Assembly (NCBI GenBank): GCA_030704615.1
Contig: CM060734.1
Span: 54,450,042-54,514,041 of the forward strand
Direction of reading: 5' to 3'
Origin: Takakia lepidozioides
Lineage: Eukaryota; Streptophyta; Takakiopsida; Takakiales; Takakiaceae
Length of the DNA: 64,000 nt
Each line of letters begins with the position of its first letter. Within the stretch, counting starts at the first letter, position 1. The notes under the pieces were generated by a model. The model had not been told where the DNA came from and did no database searches. It saw only the letters and a program-made list of their open reading frames with translations. A program made the translations under genes and the position numbers. Shown piece after piece: positions 50,601-60,537 of the stretch.

Positions 50601-51773
50601 CCAAATAATATGAGTATTGTTTCCTTGTGCAACATGAAAACGTTTTGGCATTTAGCTTTGAATTGCAATAAAGTTTTGTCAAATCTTTGATTATCTGTTC
50701 AAGTGTGCTTGCATTAAGTAATGGTAAGATGACAGGACTGTGCCTTGAAACGGGTGCAGTATACGGGCGATAGTCATCCTGAATCTACAAAGCTATGCTG
50801 GTGGGCGAAACCCATGGGGTCGACCAGGAGCTGGGACATTGCAAAAGGTGAGTCTTGCCATGTCAAAGTTTTACTGGTTATCGGTGCTGTTCTATGCCAT
50901 ATGTGTGTGTGTGTGTGTGTGTGTGTGTTTCAGCAGACATTCATGTGTCCTCAAAGGACACGGCATCCTTGGCTAAGGACTATATGCAGACATCCATCCC
51001 TTTCCTTGACAGTGACAATTAATGGTAAGAAGGGGTCTTCTACACAGGTACAGTTTTACTCATTTTTTCCTAATGGTTCTGTGACCATGGCGTGGATTCC
51101 TAACTCTAATTGTGTGTGGAGCCCAGGAGGGGTTTGTGGAGGCAAAGGCAGACGATGGGCTGCTGGAGATTGTGGGTCTGCGTGATGGCTGGCACACTGC
51201 CTTTGTGATGATCAGTGTCCTCACAGCTGTTCGTCTTTGCCAGGTGATAAACTTAGGTCACATAACTTTCTCTGTATCAATTATACTTTCTGCCATGGAC
51301 TCTGATGGTCTTCTTTAAATCCAGGTCTGAATGTGCCCAAGAATTCTATGTGCATCCTGAGGAATTATGTGATATAGTTTATGGTGTTGGCTGGAGGCTT
51401 ATGTTTATCAGGGCTTAGAGGATGCAATACCACATGGACTGTCATCACCTTTTCCACCCGTTTTTGCCCTCCTCCCAACCCCCTGCTCTTCCACTCTCTG
51501 CTCTGTCCAACTCCATGTGAGTTGTATGGTCCACAAGGCCACAGCAAACGTAAGTCTCATCAGTTCTTTGTACTTCTCTTGAACCCCTCTTTCCTCACTG
51601 AACAGGCTAAAGCTATTCGATTGGAGCTGGGAGGGAAGCGGAGGAGGGGATTCCTGCAAATGGATGGTGAACCATGGCAGCAACCATTAGGTAGACCAAA
51701 CGAGCCCACTACAGTGGTGGAGATTGAACGTGTTTCAGTTCCCTCAGTAATGCTTCAGAGAGTGAGGTCATGA
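44655..51773 (+). CDS. DGK: Diacylglycerol kinase, plant type without C1 domains, 13 exons, 608 aa
   Basis: The enzyme phosphorylates diacylglycerol to phosphatidic acid, a membrane signal. Exons: 44655-45090, 45997-46250, 46553-46675, 46870-47010, 47250-47335, 48119-48218, 48369-48444, 48945-49027, 49980-50050, 50383-50466, 50760-50847, 51127-51243, 51606-51773; 1827 nt, phases agree. The catalytic domain begins at [13 protein letters not shown] and carries [14 protein letters not shown] (ATP-binding), [19 protein letters not shown] and SWQVVV. The accessory domain includes [65 protein letters not shown] and [12 protein letters not shown]. No Cys-rich C1 domains or N-terminal membrane helix are present, as in plant cluster II/III enzymes. 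The first exon adds about 145 acidic residues with repeated PADE units, longer than in enzymes I know. The donor of exon 6 (TCC|GTGCGT) is the least certain border. Confidence 0.93.
50901..50928 (+). repeat. (TG)n microsatellite in a kinase intron
   Basis: An uninterrupted TG run lies shortly after the donor of the exon ending at 50847, next to a TTTCAG string. Confidence 0.9.
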
Positions 51774-53510
51774 GAATTTCTTGAAGATTTTCATATTCTT
51801 TGTACATGTATTTGTATGAATAGCCATGTACCAAAATAGTGGGTTACAAGCTGGCCTTTGGGTCGACGTGATAGCTCCTATCCTTATTATTTGCACTCAT
51901 TCAAACTGAGTTAGCTCTGCCTGGTGTGGGATTGGAAGAGCGGAGCTTTAATGCCAGTGCCCTTCATGAGACACGATGCTCTTGTATGTTCTATTTTTGT
52001 CTGGTGTCTCTTCTTGAAAGCAACATTCATATATATTTTTCTATCTAGTGTAATTAGCCTTGAAATTTCTGTCAAAGAACCTCTCTCTCATATTGAAGCC
52101 TGAAATTTTTACTGAAGAAATCTGAATACTGATATTTGTATGTCGAAAAGTTGAGATGGAATCGAGGTTTCATCATGTAAGAATCAGTGAGATGTAGTTG
52201 TAGATATGGTGGTGTAGTATGTACCTTCAGTAATGAAATCTGTTAGTTTTCAGAAGGGACCCCTAGCAAAATGGAGATGCATGGGTGTGCTGATTGACAT
52301 CCTTAAGCAAGTGCTGGATAGTCATAATGCATTACCACTACTATGGATCCTCCGCAGAAATGGAAAGTACTCTCATTTACACTGTCAGCAATAATTCTTG
52401 CACCCCCGGTCATCAACACTCAGCCCACCAGGCTTCTTCATGGTTGCTTGGCCATCATGAAGACTTGCCTGTCTTCCCCTGCACCATTCTGCATAGGTTG
52501 GGTCTCCTACATCTCCATCAGCTCCTATCTTGTTACTTGGCCACCACCAAGTGCTGCTCCATGTCCAAGTGCATTGCAGAGCTGGATATGTAGTTCTTCT
52601 CCACCATGGTTGCCTGGCCATCACCAAGCTGTCGGTGCTTACTGCATCAGCCTGGATACCTTATGGAAGACTAGGTATTCGCGCACACCATATTGCGGTT
52701 GCTTCACTTCTGGCAGTCTTATTTATGGCACATTCATGGTATACTGCTTGCCATCACACTCTCTGCCTACATCCTCCTACTGTGTTTTGTCTCCACTTCC
52801 ATTAGTCCTGATGGTTGATTGGCCATCACAGCTACAGCTGCAGGAGGTTTCCTCTCTCACAAAGAATGAAATTGCGAGCAGAACCGGGTGTCTACCGAGC
52901 CACAGATTCTCCTTCCTCTGCTAGTTTAGGTTGATTTGGGGGCAAGTCACTCGGTAAAGCTTTCTGTCCAGGAGGAAGGCATCTACGCAAGAGGAGAATT
53001 GAATACAAGCTTGCAACTACCACATTTCACTGCACAGAGCCACAATCTTCACCTAAAAGGGAGTCAAGGAGAAAAAGCTGCTACCCTCTCCCTCCAAATT
53101 CCCCAACAACAGCGAATTAGAGACATATACAAGATGGGTGACAAGTCCAAGTTATATGCAAACTCCCAACGCGTTGGGATGAACGGATCCACGAAGATTA
53201 GCCACTGTGTATTTTGAATCCAAGCCTTAGCTTTTGCCCCACGTGTTTAGTGGAGAGATTTAGAGACACGCGGCCATAAACAAACCTAATCTCCATGGAT
53301 CAGGTTTGCCTCCTTGCTAGTCTATGGGATCTCTGCTGAATTGTTTTGTAGTATTGGGAGATCTGAAATGGGGTCAGAACACTTTGGCTATGCGGAAATT
53401 TGTTACTGGTGAATTTTCTCGCTGTGTTGGGAGTTCTGAAATGGGGCCATAACGCTTTGGGCTATGCGGAATTGAGTGAGGGGTGTTGTGTTTCGGCTGA
53501 TCTTGCGTGG
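51774..53510. other. Intergenic and SWAP70 5' region
   Basis: The plus-strand frame at 52343-52924 is long but low in complexity: TTGGCCATCA-like strings recur near 52447, 52613 and 52818. It matches no family and I do not call it a gene. A 73-bp tandem duplication lies just before the SWAP70 start. Confidence 0.5.
53333..53471 (+). repeat. 73-bp tandem duplication upstream of SWAP70
   Basis: The core TTGGGAG-A/T-TCTGAAATGGGG, then CTTTGG and CTATGCGGAA, occurs from about 53353 and again from 53426, offset 73 bp with around 85% identity. It falls in the probable 5' UTR. Confidence 0.8.
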
Positions 53511-56500
53511 ATGGAGGTCCAGGCTGGGGACGAAGAAGAAAGCAAGAGTAGTCTTGAGAAAATCAAGAAACAGCTCAATTGTGCTTCCGGAAGTGTGATC
53601 CTGCAAGGGCCTCTTCTGAAGCGTTCTGAAACGGTGAGTCGATGAGTATTGACTTGAATGCTTAGGCAACTGGAAGAGGATGCTCTGAATAAGTGCGGTT
53701 TTCTCTACGCATGTCAATCAAGCCTAAGCTGCCTAGTGCTCTAAAAGCCTCCTAAAACTTCTCTGTACGCTCTGAGCTTCTGATCCAGCATGCCTGACGC
53801 AGACAAATTCCATGAATTAGGTCTGTATGTAGACGCAGCTGATTTGTGTAACGCAGCTGCCCTGGTCACCCCTGATCGGTCGGAATATGACAGCAATGTC
53901 TTTGATAGACCTCGCAAGAAATGTTGGTATTGAGAGCATTATACATGATGTTTTTTACGCTTGCTGAGGTTGGAAATTGAAGTGCACTGAAATAACAGAA
54001 GTGAGCATGGGTGCCCCAACGGACAACGTTGCTATTGCTAACCATTAAGGTTGTTCTGGTGTAGCTTCGCAAATGGAATCAACGGTGGTTTACATTGGAC
54101 CCTTCAATTGGCAAAATGGAATACAGGTGAGAATATGGACTCAAGTCATCTTGTATAGAGTAAGGTACTGCTGGTAGGTGAGGACCTGAGGCAAATGAAG
54201 CCACCTACTTCAAAGACTACCCAATGTGTTCAATTGTCTTGGTTGTTCCTCTTCCACATGATTTCCCCTGGGCTGGGCATGCAGGGCTCAGCAATTTGAT
54301 CTGTCACCCAGAGGATCGATAACATTTGATGCCGACAGCACAGTCACTCTTACCCCAACCAACTTCCAGTAAGTTGGTTTGGTATCTGCAATTTTTGAGT
54401 TTGCACCTAGATCTTCAGCATGTATATCTCAACAGCTTATTCTCCACAACATGGGGCGGTTCAGGAGAGGGTGACGCCATTCCATACCACTTGCTGATTG
54501 TGTGCATGAGTGGTTATGTGGCAGCCAATTTAGGTTGCCATCATCTTCGAGAAAAAAAATCTGTAAGATAGGGTTGGTACCCTAGCAGTAACAGTTTCTT
54601 TGATCTGTTGAGTTTTGTGTTGCATGTTAAATGTCACAGAAGTTTGTGAGGTGTTGTATTGATGATTAAATGGTCATATTTCTTGGCTGCTTTGCAGAAG
54701 AGATAAGAAGTATGATGGCTGTGGCTTTTGTATCCTTTTTCAAGAGAGCATGATTAAGCATATGGAGGTGTCCAATATCTGTCAAATAGGGTTTTGTTCT
54801 TCTACCAGTGGCACTCCTCCCTCCAACCAGGTCTTCAAATGTTATGATGGAAAGTGGACCCAACTTTTGTTTACTCAAGAACAAATCAAGCAGGAACCCT
54901 TGAACGTGCTGTATGAGAGAGATGTTTTTGGGAGGCGAAATTTTGGAGACATAAGTACTGCATCTCTTTTCTTATTGGTTGATTGATCTTCTTGTCGTGT
55001 TTAGCTTTGTAGTTCAGATCTCTGCACAACAAATGCTTGCACTTGAAAATTTTGTGCTTTAAGAGTATTCAAGTGTTGACTTAACACAATCATTTAGATG
55101 TGGGTTCTCCGCAGAAGAAGGAATACTTCCTTTGTGCAGGGACACCAGTTGCTGCAAAGGCTTGGGTGGCAACATTAAGGTGAGGGATAGAGCATCCATT
55201 TTTGTTTGTCAGGTAAAGTCTTTAGTCCACTTTATTGCATTCGAAAAAACATATTAAATTGGAGGGTTCATTCCGGAGGAGTGTATGTGGCAACTGAGCT
55301 TGGCGGTGTTTGCTTGCACTCAATAGTACTTCAGCCAGGACATTTGGGGATTCTCAGTGGCAAGTAAACAACGGGTTTGTGTGTGCATAATCTGCAGGGC
55401 AGCCGTACTAGTGTTGAGGGCGCACAGGGAAGCTGTGAACTCACTGAGTGGGAATGGACATGCCAAAGTTGGAACAGTGGCTGCTATTGTGGCTGCTGCC
55501 AATGCCACTGCCCAGGAAGCAGCCAAGGATTTGCAAATGTCAATGAGGGCCACTAGCCTTGTCTTCTCTGCCTCCGGCCCAAGGGGTGGTATGGATAATG
55601 TGGCCGTTATGAAGGTCTGTTCCGTGCTCACTTCATTTCTCCTATTTGATAGTCTGAACCCTTTGATTTCATTTTATTGGATCACAACCATTGTCTCTCC
55701 TGCTCTGCTTTCGTGCCTCTCTGGTAACCTTTGAGTCTACAGAGGTCTCTCAAGTATCATAACTGAGACCCTCAGGCTAGTTATGTGTACATGCAGGGTT
55801 ATGCAGTTTCTTGTGGTACAAGGTCCACATGTGAGTGCATTAAGCAAGATAGTGGGATCATTATAGAACCTGTTGTCATGTACTTGTGATTCATATTTAA
55901 ACTCGGTGTAACCTTTTATCTTATGCAGTTTGCGTCTGGTATATGTGTCCTGCGCAGGAGACCCTGAGGGTGAAGGATGAAGAACTCAATCAACTGGCAG
56001 GGGATTTGAAAGCACGGAATTTCACCATTCAGGAGTTGACAAACCGTCTTTCTGAAACTGCCAGTGCTGCAGACTCTGCGGCATCAGCAGTACATGCCAT
56101 GGACAGAGATCACAAGGTGGCTCTGTCAGAAATGGAAAACCTGCGTGATGAGCTGCTCCGTTTTGTGCAAGACGTATGCTTTCTCGTGCCTCAATGGGAG
56201 TCCAGTTGGGTTTTGCATGTCTTCTCTCTAAGATCGTAGGCAATGGGAAGGGTTCTCACAAACATGAAGTGGTCCAGTCCATCCCTGACAACTGCAAATA
56301 GAGAATGTCCACTTTGGTGTAGATTCTAATGTTCGGTTTTCCATAACGACAAGATGAGATTGTTGCAAATAGTTGTTCACTTCAGAAGTACCACCACTTG
56401 CTTTTCCATAATTTTGAGTATTCTTCTTGATCTCAGCGCAATTGGCATGGGCAGTTGAGCAAGAATCTAGGAAGTGTGGATACTTAAGAACAGTAGCTGA

Positions 56501-57293
56501 ACCTGTTATTATGGTCTTCAATTTGTGTGCTCAGATAAGGGCTGCAGATGAGCGAGCAGCAGCAGCATTGAAGGCTAGAGAACTTGCTTTGCAAGAAGCT
56601 CACATGTGGCGCTTGGAGCTGGGCAAGCTCCGAGAGCGCAGTGTGGTCCTGGAGGGAGCTGTACTCCGTGCGGAAGAGAATGCACGTCAACTGAAGCTGG
56701 CGTTTGACCATGAGCTGGCTGACTGCAGTCAACGCGCAGCCCCCAGGTTTGCTCTGCCTCAGCCGATTGGAGAGATTAGTTTGGTGAAGTTGCAAACAAT
56801 GCACCTTGTTTCAGCATCATGGCTTGCTGGAGCTGTTATTGCTACACATGTGTACAGGGCTGTTGAAACAAATACAGCAGATGCACATGATGAGAGAAAA
56901 CCAGCGTTATCTGACAAGGAATTGGTTGAGGACGTGTGTCCCACAAATTGCAGTGCTCAATCAACAGCAGATGCACATGATGAGAGAAAACCAGCGTTAT
57001 CAGGGAACGCTGACGAGGAATTGGTTGAGGACGGGTGTCCCACAAACTGCAGTGCTCAATCAACTACAGTTACACCTGGAGTTGGTGAACAAGACAAAAC
57101 TCAGAGCAGTGAGCATCCGACAGATTCCGAGTCGGCACATTTGCAAGAAGCAGCAGCAAATGAGGGTGCAGGTATGTGCCGGGCACGAGCAGGGAACTCA
57201 GCAGAGGAAGTGAGACCCATCCCTTCAACATTGCAACATGAAAGTGCTGCGAGTGAGGATGAGAACCAGGAGCGCGAAGGTATGCCATGTTGA
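53511..57293 (+). CDS. SWAP70: Plant SWAP70-like PH-domain protein, 8-9 exons, 487-524 aa
   Basis: Plant SWAP70 binds phosphoinositides through a PH domain and acts as a guanine-nucleotide exchange factor for Rac/Rop GTPases in defence signalling. Exons: 53511-53633, 54065-54126, 54285-54368, 54698-54729, 55098-55179, 55398-55614, 55958-56173, 56535-57293, all in phase. The start MEVQAGDEEE leads to SSLEKIKKQLNCASGSVILQ and the PH domain: GPLLKRSETLRKWNQRWFTL, SITFDADSTVTLTPTNF, KKEYFLCAGTPVAAKAWVAT. Next come LRAHREAVNSLSGNGHAKVG and the coiled-coil region ETLRVKDEELNQLAGDL, LQEAHMWRLELGKLRERSVV, AVLRAEENAR. Bases 56747-56857 (GT...AG, 111 nt) could be a further intron; removing it keeps the frame and gives 487 aa, close to the rice protein. 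The tail carries an in-frame duplication. A donor-like AAG|GTATG at the end leaves open that one more exon follows. Confidence 0.92.
56874..57066 (+). repeat. In-frame tandem duplication in the SWAP70 C-terminal tail
   Basis: A 90-nt unit starting ACAGCAGATGCACATGATGA is followed by a 99-nt second copy that differs by a 9-nt insertion (GNA) and a few substitutions. It encodes two copies of ADAHDERKPALS followed by ELVED and CPTNCSAQS. Confidence 0.9.
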
Positions 57294-57984
57294 AGCATTC
57301 TTTTATTTCTTCAAGAGGTTAGGTTCTGTAGTATCCTTCAGGACATTTCTTGCTCTGCAATTTCTGCAATGATCCTGAGCAAGTGCTTCGACAGTTGTAC
57401 AACAGCCTATCTCCGTGTGCCTTGGATTTGTGGGGCCAAATGTCAGTTAGAACTTGAATGTAGTATGTGAGATGTACGACTCCCTAGTCTAACTCTACAG
57501 GAGGTTGCAGAGGCGATGTCCTTTTGACAACTTTTTCTCCATCCCTTTGCCAACCATAATACTAATGTTTTCGTACCAGTTGTATCTGTATGGACACTAC
57601 GTGGTTTTGACACTAGTGTTACTGAGAAATTAAAATGATGTGCTTTCTGTGTGTTTCCAGCACCCTGCAACCTATGTTGTTTCTGAGGGATGATGAGTTT
57701 GTTCCGAATACTCCAAGACAAACATGTCGAACGGAGGCTTAAACAGCCATTCATCAGGCACCAGAGCATGGGCATCTTGGGTTGTATACATAGCAGGTCT
57801 TCCCCTGTAAATTATTTGAGACCACATTGAATGTTTTTATGTTGATATTGTGGGTGGTCACTGCATTTGGTGTGTAAGAAGATGCCGCGGCTATTTCTGG
57901 TCGAGGTTGGTTTGGTATAACATTGTAAGATGAGAGATGTATGCAATTTCAGACTGTCAAATGTGGACAGCTTGAAATTTGCAA

Positions 57985-58075
57985 AGTCCCTATGCTGGCA
58001 CAGCGGTTGAGAACGCAGTGTGACCTAGTCGGGCTGCGTCCTTTCCATATCATGTGCTCAAACCTCCCTACCAAA
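57985..58075 (+). mobile_element. Possible SINE head (tRNA-like A and B boxes)
   Basis: TGGCACAGCGGTTGAGAACG resembles an A box and GCTCAAACCTCCC, about 60 bases on, resembles a B box. No target-site duplication or tail was seen. Confidence 0.35.
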
Positions 58076-59214
58076 CCCACACTCACCATATCCCGCGATC
58101 TTAAGTGGTCCATGAGACCACATCTTGTTCAGCCTCCCTGTCAAACCCTCGATGTGTGCATCCTTCAGGATTGCGGGCCATTTGACATTTACTTGTCCAG
58201 ATTCATGTGAGCATCCATTTTTGCTGCTAGGCTGGCACATGCAGGTAGTGATCTCAAGTGACTTTGCTTGAAGTCGACCCTTCCAGTACTGAGGGGTTGC
58301 TGCTACATCCAAAGCCCCCCTACCATTAAACCAATCTTGACCAATCTTGACATTTTGTACACTTGCATTGTAAGTGCAGGCTCTGCATTTTGCATATCGA
58401 GTCTTCAACGTTGAAATTGTAGGATTTTGAAATAGATGGAAGGCCTCCTGCCAGCCTTACCTCTCTCCCAAGTCCTTGCGATGTATCACTCTCTATTGTC
58501 AACTTGAATACTGTAATCATTTGAGATGCTGGAAACTCCAACATGCGGCTGGTCGTACTGATATCCCTCACATTGTATTGAAGGGGTCTCATATTGTCTT
58601 TGCAGCAAATTGGGAAATGAAGGCAGTGATTGACTCGTCCTCCCCAACCTTTCACAGCACTGTCTGTATTGCATTCTTTTCTCTATTGATCTGAGGAATC
58701 TGTTCAAACAGACGGTTAGGTGATGTCTGGGACATAGAGATCTAGATAGCTGCTAATGTGGAGAAAGGAAAGCTTCTTGGAGAGGCGGCTATGCAATGGA
58801 CAATCTACTCCGATGGGCCCGAGCATCAGTCCTCTGGTGTATGTAGATTGTAGCTGTTGGACTTCTGACGCGACTAGCACAGACAATACCATCCTCCTTT
58901 ATTGGAGCTCTGCAATATTTTCCACTACACACCATATAAGATGTAGAAGGTTATTAGGGAGTAAATAGGCCCACCCCCCCCCAAGAGGGAGCAGGTTCTG
59001 AGTTACGCCGGATTCGGCCAGAGTTTTCTCTCTCTCTCCTTTATTAGGGAGTAGGCACAGAAAGACAAGAGGTAGCCTCAGCTCTCGAAGCTATGGTGAG
59101 AGACAAGTCACAAATGTTGGAGAGGCAAGCCGGACGCAGTTAATCACCATGGGGAATTGAACTGCAAATGAAAAGGATGAATGTATGGGGGAAGGACCTT
59201 CTGGGGGGGTTATT

Positions 59215-59420
59215 TCCAGTGTTGCGCGGGTATTACTTTTTCTAATACCAGCTAGGTCCGGGTATTGAAAAGAAATTAATTTGCAATACCAGCTGGTTCC
59301 ATAGTATTGAAAGATTCCCTTAATTTTAATACCTGCCGGTTCTCAATATTAGTATGATTTTTGATTTGCGGACGGGTATCAATAGGATGGGTATTCCAAT
59401 CTAATACCTTCCGGTTATCA
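59215..59420. repeat. Clustered AATACC / GGTATT repeats
   Basis: At least ten AATACC or GGTATT/GTATTGA motifs occur in about 200 bp, several as AATACCAGCTGGTT-like or AATACCTGCCGGTT-like units followed by the complementary motif. The cluster could fold into nested hairpins. Confidence 0.6.
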
Positions 59421-59584
59421 ACCCGGGTATACATAATAAAAATAAAAATAAAAATAACCACTAAATCATTAATATATGAATTTAGAAGATTTCAGTTGAC
59501 TTCACAAAGAAATTAATTATTGTACTCATTCCTTCGTGGTGTTTGTCTTCTAAAATTAATGTATATTATCTCTATTCTCTTATT

Positions 59585-60004
59585 CTAATACAGTATGTAA
59601 ATAGTGCAATCCCAAACCATCCCGTACGTGATTATTGGTAATACAAAAGGGAGGTTTGAACTCATGACAAGGTTCATGAATTCTACTCCAAAATCTGCAA
59701 CAAAAATTCTTACAAGATGATGTTTGTCGATGACGCGCACATTGATACTAAATACATTTGGCGGTGGAAAATTAGGCGGAAAATATCTACCTCGATCCAT
59801 GAACTATGTATATACACATATGTACACATTCCAATTTCTAATTATAGGAAAGACGACAGGTCGTGGGTTTTGTAAGACTTCTTGATATTGTTCCTCTCCA
59901 AATCTCTGTACTATCATATCTCTAATTTCTGCCTTACGACGACATATAATTTTAAACTCACACTTCGAAGGAAAATCACGGAAAGAGGGTTGATTTAAGT
60001 CCAT
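59585..60004 (-). other. Two consecutive unidentified open frames downstream of the LTR/PBS
   Basis: Frames 60004-59804 and 59800-59585 are adjacent on the same strand as the LTR, about 150 bp downstream of its primer-binding site. The first contains FRDFPSKCEFKIICRRKAEI and EVLQNPRPVVFPIIRN, the second FVADFGVEFMNLVMSSNLPF and VLPIITYG. They look protein-like and not like shadow frames. They do not resemble Copia or Gypsy gag (no CCHC knuckle). They may be an element-specific gene or captured host exons; GT-like donors follow NW at the end of the first frame. Confidence 0.4.
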
Positions 60005-60150
60005 AAATTTTTTATACTATTGTTATGACGCACCATCACTACTATCTATTCAACACTTAAAAACATTAACAACAAAAATCTCTAAAAAAAAACATCTTAA
60101 TCAAATCCTTCTAAAGAGGGTATTCACTCCCAACTTTAAGAAAGACTAGA

Positions 60151-60161
60151 CTCTGATACCA
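60151..60161 (-). other. Primer-binding site for initiator Met-tRNA
   Basis: The minus strand reads TGGTATCAGAG one base after the LTR end. This is the classic plant retrotransposon PBS complementary to the 3' end of initiator tRNA-Met. Confidence 0.85.
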
Positions 60162-60162
60162 T

Positions 60163-60537
60163 TGTAACACCCATGATCTACACAAACAAGAATAGAAGTA
60201 TTTCTCAACTTTTTCCCAAAATAACTCGATGCCTTCTAGGCTTTCATTGCATGTTTATATACCCTTCACAATATGATTATTTTAAAGGTTTGACTTGAGA
60301 GCCTCAAGTCAATATTTCTTAAAGTCAACCTTATTAGGTTTGACATATTCTTCACAATATGACTTTATCAAACATTTGACCTACTCTCCATAATATAAAT
60401 ATCTTACAGGTTTGACTTGAGAGTCTCAAGTCAAACTTCCTTAAGTCAAACTTCATAGGAACCTTCTTAGTTATTTTGGAAACTTCTAGGAGACTTTCCT
60501 CCTCCATCTAGAACCTTCTAGATTCTACCCTGTTACA
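60163..60537 (-). mobile_element. 375-bp LTR (5' LTR of a minus-strand LTR retrotransposon)
   Basis: The segment begins TGTAACA and ends TGTTACA, perfect 7-bp terminal inverted repeats with the canonical TG...CA. The PBS lies next to it on the expected side, so on the minus strand this is the 5' LTR. Two near-identical palindromes lie inside: arms TTGACTTGAG/CTCAAGTCAA at 60290-60312 and the 11-bp-arm version at 60411-60435. I did not find a second LTR in the window, so the element is truncated or decayed. Its outer end cuts the PPR pseudogene. Confidence 0.85.

Larger units (their letters stand above)
57294..59584. other. Intergenic, SWAP70 3' side and degraded repeats
   Basis: No gene could be supported. 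A tRNA-like pair of boxes lies at 57995-58067. At 58.97-59.06 kb there is a C run and a CTCTCT run flanked by two TTATTAGGGAGTA strings (about 58950 and 59041). At 59.2-59.45 kb AATACC/GGTATT motifs repeat in both orientations, ending in an (AAAAAT)-like run. Confidence 0.5.

Noticed and set aside
52343-52924. 193-aa plus-strand frame as a gene upstream of SWAP70
   Set aside because: It is built from repeated TGGCCATCA strings, has a Cys/Pro/Ser bias typical of chance frames, and no homologue I recognise.
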